From Ryuthela nishihirai (Eukaryota > Arthropoda > Arachnida > Araneae > Heptathelidae): a DNA stretch of 64,000 bases. Position 1 is the first letter of the stretch; each line of letters starts with the position of its first letter. Location of the stretch: NCBI GenBank assembly GCA_038380435.1, contig JAWZYU010000027.1, positions 2,229,156-2,293,155 on the forward strand, read 5' to 3'. Under the pieces are notes generated by a model. It had not been told where the DNA came from. It searched no databases and saw nothing but the letters and a program-made list of their open reading frames with translations. The translations under genes and the position numbers were made by a program. Shown here piece after piece: positions 22,373-33,034 of this stretch.

Positions 22373-24389
22373 ATCACACAGTTAAAAAACAACCAACTGA
22401 GAAAAGAACATTTGTAAAATATCCATAGAAACAGCAGGCCCCGCATAAATATTTAGCCAAATAGAATTTTTTTATCATTCATAGCGTAAAATGTAATAAA
22501 TATTTGATTTAACACATGGTTTAGATATTGAAATATTTCAAGTTATTAATATCATGATGATCCTTTTGTGTTCATCCAAAAATAGTTTTAAATTGCTTTC
22601 GCAATTTACAGAATATCTACTTGCCGAATCTAAACGTCACAGTTTAGAACATATATGTTATATGACCTGCTTGAATACTAACATCCTTTCTTCTTCTCTC
22701 TGGACCTCTTTGTAAGCTCGAGATGATTGTCATTCCAAGAGTTTACCAAAGAGCCAATCAAACTGAGTGCTTCTGTGCTCTGATAAATAAAGAGGCATGC
22801 AGTTAGTTTTGACTGAACGGCCATGAATTTTTTTCGTTTTACAAAAATATTGTTATAAATTTAATTGGTGAAAACTGAGCAAGAATTCAAAAGTATGCTT
22901 ACCAAACATAAATATAAGTGAAGTAATTTATTTCATAGGTATAAACCATACAAATAAAACAATCTTATTGAAACAATTTTTGTCTTTATTAGTACACCAA
23001 TATGTAGGTTATTCCATAAAATGAAAGATTTATTATGTTTAACTAATTTTCTATGTTTACACTATAGTATTTTCAATAATTACTCTGAGTACAAAATAGA
23101 AACTTTTGTTTCATAACATTTAACAAACAACTCAAATATCTGTTTAAATTCCTTTGCGATGGTTTATTTTCATGGTTTTTTTTTATTTAATTCCATGGTT
23201 ACCTTAATAAATCTTTACACTTTACTAATGCGAGGCATCAGACGATGATCTTCCCTAAAATAGGCCATAAAACAAACTTTTCTTGTTGACTTCTTATCAT
23301 CAGTGGAACTAGGCTTTATCTTGAAATAAATATAAACAACCTTTTCATTCAGAATCACATAACACTAACCTAACCCCATTAACAGAATATGCCCTTCTTT
23401 TTAGTGTTAAACAAGAACTTCCGTTCTCCTGAATTCCTGTTATTCAGTCTCTCTCTGTTTCAATCAGTTGATGACGTAATTTTCACTCTGAAGCATACGC
23501 GAGGGTTAATGACACATCTATCATGGATTCATTGTAGCACGTTCATCTGTTGTAACAATATTCTTGCTCATACTTTCTCTTTGTCTTATTAGTTTGTTTA
23601 AATTACTTAGCAATAATGTGTATTCGAATAACAAAATCATTGCATAATTGCTTCTATCTTTAAAAGTCATTTAAAAGCGAAAGTCCATAGAGTGTAGTGT
23701 TAACAAGACAAGAAAATCGTGCCCATCGCCCTCTCCTGTTAGGGGACACTTTTTGGACCATATTTTATTATGCTATGTGTGGAAAAACACGCACAGGTGG
23801 ACATTACACTGAACACATCTTACAGGGTAGTTAAAGTGAAGTGTATGGTGACCTAAGTACATTACTTCGTATTTTTATTTCTCCTTAGGTTTTCGGAAAA
23901 TAACGAATGATTTAGGGTTTCCAAAGAGAAATAAATATTAATGTAGCTAAATACGCCCTGATTCCGTTGCATTCGCAGATTACAACCTTATTAAGAGGAA
24001 AACTCTTATGATTAGATGTGGGTTGAATATTATTAGAAATGGGTTTTATCCAGTGTAACGTTTGAACTGATTTTAATTCTTAAAAAATTAAAAGCAAATT
24101 TTTTAGAAAAAAAAACCAAAGTTCTCACTTATATTTTAATTATTAAACTTTCGTATTTAAATCCAGATGCCAAATTTGAGCATTTTTTAGAATAACATAT
24201 TATAGCGGAGATTCAGAGTAAGTTTTAAAATTCATCAATTGTGATGAAAGGTTACATGATATATGCCAAGTGCGCTTCTGCAATATTCGTGACAATAAAC
24301 TGAAAATTGCAGCGATCCCGTCAGATTGAAAAATTACCAGACAGCAATTGGTGTTCTTTCTTCAAGTCATGGTGCTTCAACAGACATAA
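22373..24389. other. Non-coding AT-rich region
   Basis: About 2 kb without a recognisable gene, repeat or transposon. Open frames are short and lack domain-like sequence. Confidence 0.5.
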
Positions 24390-24534
24390 AAAATAATAAA
24401 TAAATAAATACCCCCTCAAGCAATTGCTTGCCACAGAGGTCTGACAGGAGCCTCTCAGTTTATATGCCACAGTAGGAGATCTGAGAGGATGGCAGGAAAT
24501 CAGCAGAAAAACGACACACACATCCATGCCTTAG
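24390..24534 (-). mobile_element. SINE-B, 5'-truncated copy
   Basis: Reverse complement of the SINE-B body and tail. It starts with an (AAAT)n tail at about 24388-24410, then CCCCCTCAAGCAATTGCTTG, CCACAGAGGTCTGACAGGAG, and ends at CCATGCCTTA. The tRNA head is missing. Confidence 0.88.
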
Positions 24535-25959
24535 ACAACATTATTTTTTCCCCTTCTGTCGATCGGCAAATTGATTATTTATTTAATTTTCACGAATTTA
24601 TATTAGCAAAAAAATTGCAAAATTTTAATTCCCCCTCTACCTTCAAACTCATTACTTATATTTATGGAGGCCTGTTACCAATCGTTCCCATTAAATTATC
24701 TTTCGCAATTCTCAGAAATGTTCGAACTTTCAATTCAGAAGAATGTAAAATAATTTGCAAAAATACATTTAGAAGATAAAAGCAAAAAGCATTAATATAT
24801 ACAAATCTCACAACGGATCGACTAAGATAACGGATCGATAAATAAGAATTTGAAAACTACAAATCCGTATTCTCAGTTCCGCCTTTGGTGTAATTTAGAC
24901 CGAAACCAAACAGCTATGATAGATGTAAACTTCCCAGACAACCACAATCTCGAGAAAATTTCCAGAAGATATTTAAGATGAGCAATATATATCCATTTGT
25001 CGTTTTAGGTATCTTCTGGATATATTCTGGGCATTGTGGCCGTGTGGGTTGCATTGTCCGTGATCAGTTAACGATTTCTCAGAGACCTTTGGTTTGAGTT
25101 GCATTTGTCTGTCTAGTTCTGATCTCTTTATCCAGTATCCATGATAATCATTAAAAGAGAAAAAGCACTACTTCAAATTTCTCTTGGCACTCCCTGTCGG
25201 CAAAATCTATATCAATAAACCTTTTCGGCAGAAATTATATCATTAAACCTTGAATGTGAGGGTTTTCAAATGGCTTGATATCTAAAGGGTTAAACTGTAG
25301 TAATATAATTGAAAATCGAGAAATTTTCTTCAAAGGAAAAATTCGCTTTAAATCAAATACTAAGTTAAAAGAGCATTAAAATATAAAAGAAATCATTAAC
25401 TGCGCCACTACTAAAAATGTCTTACCAGTACGCCGTTCAGGAAAATAATTTCTTACCGGTAAGGCACACCGGCCTACTTTCACCACTGCTTTTAAGACAC
25501 AATTGTTCGCTGAACTTTAAATTCGAATTGGATAGTTTTAAAACGAAAGCACGATATATTTCTGCGAAATCTGGCAGTCTAAATATTTTTAAATCTAAAT
25601 ATAGTAATGTAACCTGGCAACTTTACTTAAAGGATATGACATCAGAATTCCTGTAGTCTGTTTTCCGGTTTGTGTCCGTGTTTGTGTAGTGAAGTAATAA
25701 GTGTTTTATTTACAAGTCCTGTTTTGTAACAGTTGTTGAACATGCGTTAGGAAACGATATTTTCTAAGGAGATCACTGATTTTAGATGTTTGGTGCTTTT
25801 TTCAACGTTTCTTATATCAATAAACATTTTCCTTTCGCACTAAAATGAACGTTTATACTATGAACTAATGCGGCGTCAGGGAAAAATGCCTCGTGGAGGA
25901 AATGGAGCAACCATTTTGGGTGAATCTTAAGGTTGTACTTTTTTGTAAATTGAAACCAA
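24535..25959. other. Non-coding region
   Basis: No gene identified. The ORF at 24489-24779 begins inside SINE-B and has no recognisable domain. A possible but weak start exon (ATGCCTCGTGGAGG at about 25886, followed by a GTGAAT that is a poor donor) is not supported further. Confidence 0.45.
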
Positions 25960-26350
25960 ATTATATTTTGGGTAAAGCAATGTGTGTAGATAATTTTTAG
26001 TTTTTTTTTTTAATTATAGTACAGTGATTACGTTAGCTGACACAATCAATGGAAGCTGTTGAACTTGTTCGTGGGTAACATAGAGAGTAGCTGATGGATG
26101 TTTTACCGTAGTTTTTGTTCTATACGCAACAATTTATACTTATGGATATTTTGATAAATACATTTTTTGGTATGTTATACATAAGTGAATAATGAAAACA
26201 TTCTATTATGACATTTATATTGGATTGTAAGAATTGATCAGTTGCAACCTCGTTTAGGTTAAAGGCAATGTGTGTAGGTAATTTACATTTTTTTGAAATT
26301 ATAGTCAGTGATTATATTAGATAAGACAAGCAGTGGAAGCTGATGAACTT
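25960..26350. repeat. Local ~300-bp duplicated block, later split by SINE-A
   Basis: GCAATGTGTGTAGATAATTT with ATAGTACAGTGATTACGTTA and ATGGAAGCTGTTGAACTTG (25978-26066) recurs as GCAATGTGTGTAGGTAATTT, ATAGTCAGTGATTATATTAG and GTGGAAGCTGATGAACTTG (26268-26351). The second unit is interrupted by the SINE-A at 26351-26736, after which TGTTGAACTTGTTCATG resumes. Confidence 0.75.
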
Positions 26351-26736
26351 GGGGGGGAGGGTGGGGGGCTCAGTCAGTAGCGTGCCAGACTCGTAATCTG
26401 TAGTTCCCAGTTTGAGCCCCAGCTGGGTCAGCATTGAGATTTATCTCCGCAAAACTTCCCACTCTGCCCATGGTCAGTAGGGGACACCGATGGACTTGGA
26501 AAGGCCGCCATCCATCAGATGGAACGTTAAGCCGTTGTCCCATGTGCGGGAGAGTCATACCCTATGCACGTTAAACACCACGCAGGATGGCCTTGACAGT
26601 AGGCTACCATCTGTCTCCCAACAGCTGTTCCAGTGGGTCCCCTCCCCCAACTTTTTCTGAGCCATCGGGGTCCATGTGACCTGGCCATTAATTAATGTGT
26701 GAAAAGAAGTGCGGCTCAGAGGTTAAACAACCCAAC
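26351..26736 (+). mobile_element. SINE-A, full length, plus strand
   Basis: Head GGCTCAGTCAGTAGCGTGCC, B-box variant GTTTGAGCCCC, full body, end CAGAGGTTAAACAACCCAAC. It sits within the second copy of a local duplication; the target sequence around it is CTGATG...GAACTTG on both sides, though the exact TSD is blurred. Confidence 0.88.
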
Positions 26737-26759
26737 TGATGTTGTTGAACTTGTTCATG

Positions 26760-27234
26760 AATTGCCCAGAGATTAGCTCTAATAATCTAATCGAAACCTG
26801 TTTAAGGCACAACTTACGAAACTTCTGCCATTCTTGTAACATGGTAAAGAAATTAGTGATATAATAAATTTATTGATATGTATTTAATGTGTTTCTTTGG
26901 GGAGGGGGAGTATGGATTAATGAGTAAATCACAGTTCTGTGTCTGTTTCAAAAATGGCAGTTTAATTTATTTCTGAGGTTTCAATTTACTATTTTACATT
27001 AACATTGCAGGAATAATGTTTTAATACTTGACATATATCACACATGCAATAGTAACATAATTACAACTTATGCCCTCTGGCTGGTCATTGCTTCATATTG
27101 ATGTAAAACATGAATGCTTTAAATTGCAAACATAATCCAGGGCATTTTTTTCTTGTGGGATGCACTGACTGAATTTTTCTCCATAAGACTGGTCAAGAGA
27201 CTGTTGATGACAATAAAGCTTTAACTCTTCACTG
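26760..27234. other. Non-coding spacer
   Basis: No feature recognised between SINE-A and the solo LTR. Confidence 0.5.
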
Positions 27235-27238
27235 TCAG

Positions 27239-27925
27239 TTTAATGCTCCAAAGATTATTAACTTTCTCATGCTGGACCTTTCGTCTGATCCAAAATAGGT
27301 TCAAACTCCAGATAGCTTATCGGGTGCCAGGCAATATTAACTTGCCAAATAAAGTTGAAATAGGATTCGTTACGTATATAGCATTACTTATCAAGCAAGA
27401 ATTCAAAAATGATTGTCAAGAGTAATTAAAGTTATATCTAAATCAAAATCACTAATCATTGCTCAAGATGAAATAATAACAAAGTCAAAATATTCATAAA
27501 ACAAAGTTTATTTCCAAAAAAATTCAAAGCTCACCAATTCAGTTGATGAATACAAAAGTCGGAGTAACTAAAAACACTCCATCTCTAAATACGACTCACA
27601 AAAACTGACTACTAACATCTTCCTCCTTCACCACCTTCCTACTAACTCCATACTCTCTCTTACTGACTCTGTGACCTAACATCACTTAGTATAACATCCG
27701 GCATACAATCTGGTGTGTGTCTGTTGTATGCCGGGAAAAACATTTGCATAATCTGACAATCACACTAGCTATGATGCAACAGGGGTCAATGAAAAGGTCG
27801 GAGTTGCACACACACAACTCCCTCTAATGCTTGAAAGAAAGAATTGTAATCAGTCCAACTGAAATAATCTACAAAATGATAAATATAATGTAAATAAAGT
27901 AAAAGTGAATGGGTGGACCATCACA
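27239..27925 (-). mobile_element. Solo LTR, 4-bp TSD TCAG
   Basis: A 687-bp segment similar throughout to 39548-40283. On the minus strand it starts TGTGATGG and ends near GCATTAAA, flanked by TCAG at 27235-27238 and 27926-27929. Read on the minus strand it contains GGAAATAAAC, a likely polyadenylation signal, about 430 bp from the start. It has no internal coding region or second LTR nearby. The 4-bp duplication and TG start suggest a Gypsy-type LTR retrotransposon reduced by recombination. The terminal CA is degraded in this copy but intact in the second one. Confidence 0.82.
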
Positions 27926-28008
27926 TCAGCAGTTGTCCATACAGTATATAAATCACAATCTGTGCTAAGCCATCTAACTAGTAACTAAATATTTTGTCCC
28001 AAGTGAGA

Positions 28009-28366
28009 AGGAGCAGGGCTTGGCTCAGTCTATTGTGTTCCAGGCTTGCAATATGCAGTCTCCAGGTTCAAGTCCCACCTAATCCAGCATTGGGATTTCT
28101 CTCTACTAAATTCCCACCCTGCCCTTGATCAGAGAAAGGAGACACTAATGAGCTTGCAAAAACCACTGTCTGTTGGATGGGACATAAAGCCATGATCCGA
28201 TGTGCAGGAGAGCCATACCCTGTGCTTGTTAAGGAACATATAGGATTGCCTTGAATGAGAGGCTCTACTGTGTTTCCTAAACTTTTTCTAAGCCCTTGAG
28301 AGACTGTGTTCTGGCCAATTAACTATTTGTGTGCAAGAAAAGTGCCACTCAGAGGTAAAACAGCCC
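28009..28366 (+). mobile_element. Old SINE-A copy with 8-bp TSD
   Basis: A diverged but collinear SINE-A: GGCTTGGCTCAGTCTATTG, GGTTCAAGTCCCACC, GATGGGACATAAAGCC, GAGAGCCATACCCTGTGC, GTGCCACTCAGAGGTAAAAC. AAGTGAGA flanks it at 28001-28008 and 28367-28374. Its divergence makes it one of the oldest copies here. Confidence 0.85.
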
Positions 28367-28374
28367 AAGTGAGA

Positions 28375-29394
28375 GATACTGTATGATTGTTACATGGAGG
28401 TAGGAAGAGAGGGAGATTCCCTATCGCTTGAAAAATAATTAATGTTACCATATTGCTCCTACCCTTAAGTGTGTATGGTCTTTGTTAAAGAACCAGAGAT
28501 TGTGCAAAAAAGTTGGCACTTGCATTGCATATTGCACAGAAATTAACCTTAGAAATAGATAAATGAAAAGCACTTCATTAGTAAGAAGTTAAAATAAAGT
28601 TTTTCTCCCAGAATTGTTGAATTTTTTGTTATTTTAATTATATTGGAAAGTAGTGTAAACAACCATTACTATTGATATGTATTCTTAAAATTACTACTGG
28701 TTTGAAATAACCTTCACTCCAGTTTTTTGCATGGAGAGGGGGTTATTGTTGCATTACTTTTATTTGATATGTAATTTATTGTGATAATGTCTAATTTTGA
28801 CCTCAACAATAGTTTTTAAAAATGCATAGATATACCCAATTAAAGAGAAAGGGTAATAAAAAATATTTTTTAATAATATAAATATTTTCAAATATAAAAA
28901 AAAAATTGGGTTAGCTCAGTTTACTCGGTCTTCAGCCAACAGATGGCATTGCTCAAGTGGCGTATGACGTTGAAGTGTAAAGTATGATGTAAAAATACAA
29001 CTGTTGGTTGTTGGTGGCCTATGGCTCTTTGATTTGTTTCTTTTGGGTGGGTAATGTGGAGTCGTGTGTTATGTGTGTAATTTGATGGGAGTGTGAAGTT
29101 ACGTTTAATTTGTTTAATTTTTTTCGCGATTTTTGCTTTATTGTTCCTTTGGATAACATGCCTATATTATTAGAGGTAAGTGTGTATGTATCATATATTT
29201 AATGAGGGATTTTTAGTGTTAGCTAGAATACGAATAATTAATATGTTCATGTTGTTTTTTCAAAAATTCATTAAGATATGGTAAATAATAAGTTATTAAA
29301 GATATTTTGGGATTGGAGTTATTTAATATTAGGAGAGTTGTTGATAGTGTTTAGTGAACTGTTTTGTAAACTTATGGACACGTTTTTGAGAAGT
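28375..29394. other. Non-coding region with a candidate first exon
   Basis: AT-rich sequence without a transposon. At 29158-29175 the sequence AACATGCCTATATTATTAGAG is followed at once by GTAAGTG, a textbook splice donor, so a six-codon first coding exon (MPILLE) is possible. No downstream exon was identified, so this is weak. Confidence 0.3.
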
Positions 29395-29406
29395 GGGAGT
29401 TTGGTA

Positions 29407-29637
29407 TACAATTAAAAGACCTTCTTGCTCAAAAGTTAATTTAAAATAATTTAAAAATTCTCTGTACGTAACATCACTTCAATCTTCACTGAAGACGGAG
29501 CGCTGTCTTTGCTCCGAAAAGCTTCTGAGAGTTTTTATCCTAAGAACATTCAACATCCAAATAGTTTGAAGGATAAACTCTGAAATTTTATTGCTCAATG
29601 ACAGAGAATTTTTAAATTATTTTAAATTATTTTAAAA
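29407..29637. mobile_element. 231-bp insertion with inverted repeats and 12-bp TSD
   Basis: The direct repeat GGGAGTTTGGTA at 29395-29406 and 29638-29649 brackets a 231-bp insert. Within it, 25-bp perfect inverted repeats (29441-29465 and 29601-29625) end in TTCTCTGT/ACAGAGAA. The insert also contains the hairpin CGGAGC...GCTCCG at 29496-29516. A 12-bp TSD suggests reverse transcription, while inverted repeats suggest a MITE or a Penelope-like origin. The class is unresolved. Confidence 0.75.
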
Positions 29638-29649
29638 GGGAGTTTGGTA

Positions 29650-30689
29650 GCTTTTTATGGCTGTGTATAGGGGGGAATGTTTTTGTAAGTTGTTTGGAGT
29701 GAGGGGCATTTGAAGGGGGAGGAGTGGTTAACCAGATAGAATTATTTTAAATCTTTTTGTGTTTAATATAGTGTAGTAGTAGGTGTTTTGTTGTGAGAGG
29801 AAGAAAATGGCAATAGTTTATAATGTGGGGTAATTATAAGTTTCAAAAAGGAGAGTTTTTATGGGATGTTAGGGTTTTAGGAGATAGTTTTTGGTGAAAT
29901 GTATAAAGTGAGTTCAGAGAATTGGAATGTAGTTGTGGTGGGGGGGGGGGGGGGGGAGTATGCTTGGGAGAAAGAAAGTTGGAAGTTTTTTAGTGGGGGA
30001 CTGGAAATGGCGGTAGTATGGAACACGTGTATTTTGTTATGGTAGTTTGGGAATAATTGAGTGCTTATTAGTAAATTATTATTACTGTAAATTCGATCTT
30101 TCAATAATTGACTCGTATGCCTTTTCAATGCCAAGACCAGCAACAAATAATTGTTTGCCAGAATTTTTATTCTGCAAACTTTTTTGTTAATTTTATTCTT
30201 CTCACACCTATATAATACATAATTTTTCACTGTGATTAGCACAGAAGTTGTCAATTGTTCAAGATGTTCTTAAGATAAACGTAATACATCACGGAAGCCA
30301 AAATGTCTTTAGGAGCGTAAGAAGATGAATTTATTTCATTATGTTACAAAGGTTACAGAAGTAAACACCATTTCCTGAACATACTAAAGGATAGCACAAA
30401 CTAATCAGAATGCAACTTACTGCAAATAGTCATAGTATTTAATCAATTATTGTGGTTTTGGGTATATTTATATCCATCATCAGATTGAAGTTGATCTGCA
30501 ATTCATCTCACACACCGGATATAATGTGACTGTGCATCTAGTTAGTATTTTATATAATCAAATCTTTCATTTCTGTAAATTATTGATCTTTTGGAGATAT
30601 GCTAGATTGGCATATAATAGTTGTTGCAGATATTTTACTTAACGTCACATTAGGTTGTACACTGAATGGACAAATTATTACATACACCT
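29650..30689. other. Non-coding region with long poly-G
   Basis: No gene seen. A run of 17 G at 29940-29956 lies in a G-rich purine context. Confidence 0.5.
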
Positions 30690-31260
30690 CGATAACAGTA
30701 TGCAAAGCAAAAGTTATCACATCCAGTCATGTGGGATGCTGAAACTGGCAATGCCTATAGAGTGATCTCTACACATTGGAAACCAATCATGGAAAAGTAA
30801 TCATGGGTAAAGGCAGCAACATAAGTGAGTTTGACTGGCCAGATAGTAGGTGCAAGGAAGCCTGGTTCAGTCACTGCAGCTGCTGAGCTGTAGGGATTTT
30901 CATGCCAGACTGTTGCATGTGTATACCAAACTACAAGCTTGTTCACAAAGACTATCCATTATATCATGGAAAAGATAGGCTATGGCAATCCACGTCCACA
31001 TCCTGCTCCCTTGTTGCCTGCAAGGCACTGAAAGATTAGACTAGTTTGCAAAGGCCTGTCGCAACTGAAATGTGGAGGAATGGAAATATGTCATCTGGTG
31101 TGATGAATCACGGTTTCAACTCTATCACCCTAAGGGAAGGTGCATGTGTGGTATAAACCACACGAAGTTATGGACCCAGCTTGCCAAGTTGGGGTCATAC
31201 AAGCAGGTGGAGGTGGTGTAACGGTTTGAAGTGCATTTACATGGGCTTCCTTGGGGATGA
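30690..31260 (+). pseudogene. Tc1-like transposase remnant
   Basis: On the plus strand, 31070-31230 encodes a degraded WKYVIWCDESRFQLYHPKGR segment. The DE-S-RF motif is typical of the first catalytic Asp block of Tc1 transposases. Upstream words such as AGGAAGCCTGGTTCAGTCAC fit the N-terminal part, but stops and frameshifts are frequent. The catalytic end with SPDLNPIE is missing, so the copy is also truncated at 3'. Confidence 0.65.
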
Positions 31261-33034
31261 CAAGTTTTATTTTAATAGGACTTTTTTTAGAGTCATATAG
31301 TAAAAAAAATGCATCTGGCAACACAAATAAAAATTTATTTAAAGAAAACTAATAGACAGAAATGATTACAATGCATATGAATAGAAAGGCAATTTGTTTC
31401 TGAATAATGAAAAAATAATTTTTTTTAGTTTCAAGTATTTCTTTTGTTCTGTAATTTTTTTCTCAATACCATACTTTCAGAAAATTCCAGGCTTTTAGCC
31501 AATTGTCCTGAGTCAGATAAACAAGTCAACTTTAGAATAAAAAAAAAAATTACCAATCAATGGAAATAGTTCAAGTTATATACCAAATTAATCAGAATTT
31601 AATTGCAAATTTTATAAAAAAAATTAATGTAAACAAATTTACAAGCATATTGATTTTAATAAGCCTTTTTCAATGTGATATGGTGAAAACAAAAAGATCG
31701 CACTATACAATTAAGGCTTCATTTTGGAAAACCCGATGAATAGAAATAGTTAAAGTATATATTAATCAAAAGGAAATTTCCTCTTGAATAATATAATATT
31801 CAACCTGAAATATCATTTTTATATCTTTTAATGATTTTTTCAGTATTGTATATTTTAAATACGGCCAATGTTATACAAAGTGACTTTGACTTCTCACATT
31901 CACAGGATTTCCTGAACTGATTATGAAATAGAAAAGAAAAACACTTTCTTGGCTGCATTTTTTACTAAACATTCTGAATTTTTTCTTTGGGTATTAAAGT
32001 TTGGCAATCTTGGCTAAGTGCAGAAAGGTTTGTGCACTAAAACAAAAAAACAAACCAAAAAACCAGTGTTATATTGTTTACGACAGATGAACATGCTACA
32101 ATGAACCATAATGTGATGTATCATCTTCATGCTCGCATGAACTATATCGTGAGAATTAGTCTCCAACTACGTCGAACGAACGACTTTAAAAAATAATTAA
32201 TATTGTTGTAATTAAGAGGAATTGGAGTGTGATGAAAGACATTGTTTGTTTTCGTTTGTGTGGTATAGTTAAAAGAAGAAACATTTTTATTTGATATGTT
32301 TGCTGGAGATTAAATAAGTTTATTAGTGTGATCCTGTTAACAGACTGCAACGAAAAGAAGGATGCTTAGGATATTTAAAAATGTGACTGAGGAGGTCATA
32401 TGTTAGTCGAACAAACAGAGTTGATCTCAACTTTTCTGTAGGAAGAGTTCATCATTATATTTAGTTGTTTAATAACTGATAAGGCAATTCTTGATAGAAT
32501 GCAGGTTTTTTCACAAATATGATTGTGCCACTTATCTACTGATGTAAAAGCCTTATATTATGCTTTTTGTGTAGCTAGTAAGAATAATAACAAGATGTTG
32601 TTAAGTTCTTTTGAAGATTTATTTTCATACTGATATAGATTTATATTAGTTTAGTTGAGTTTATATGTTTCATTCATAATTTTGTAATAAACTACATTTT
32701 TTTTTAAATTATAATTGTTAGATACTTTTTTTTGAACTCGCACTCAGTTTCCATCAGCTTAATTCATAACAATATCATCTGTGTGGCACAGCCAAGATAC
32801 TGCAAGAGAGACAGGGTGTGTGTGTGTGCTTTTAAAATCATTCAATGAAAACTCATAATTTTTAAAAACATATTTTTAGAGAGAGAGCAGGAGTGAAATG
32901 TTCGCAGTGAGTTTAGTGGAGGGTAAGCCTTCCTGAAATTGCCCTCCACATGTCTACTGATTTCTGTAGCTAGGAAGTCTATTTTGCTTCCATATCAAAG
33001 ACATTCGTTTTCAGAAAATAGTACAAGCACAAAA
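31261..33034. other. Non-coding AT-rich region
   Basis: About 1.8 kb without recognisable coding or repeat features, apart from A/T runs and a short (TG)n tract near 32817. Confidence 0.5.

Noticed and set aside
25886..25925. First exon starting MPRGGNGATILG
   Set aside because: The following GTGAAT is a weak donor and no promoter or downstream exon supports it.
29489..29520. Hammerhead-ribozyme-like core (CTGAAGA, stem, GAAA)
   Set aside because: With the 6-bp CGGAGC/GCTCCG stem fully paired, the required G after the stem is not available, and I found no partner strand for stem I.
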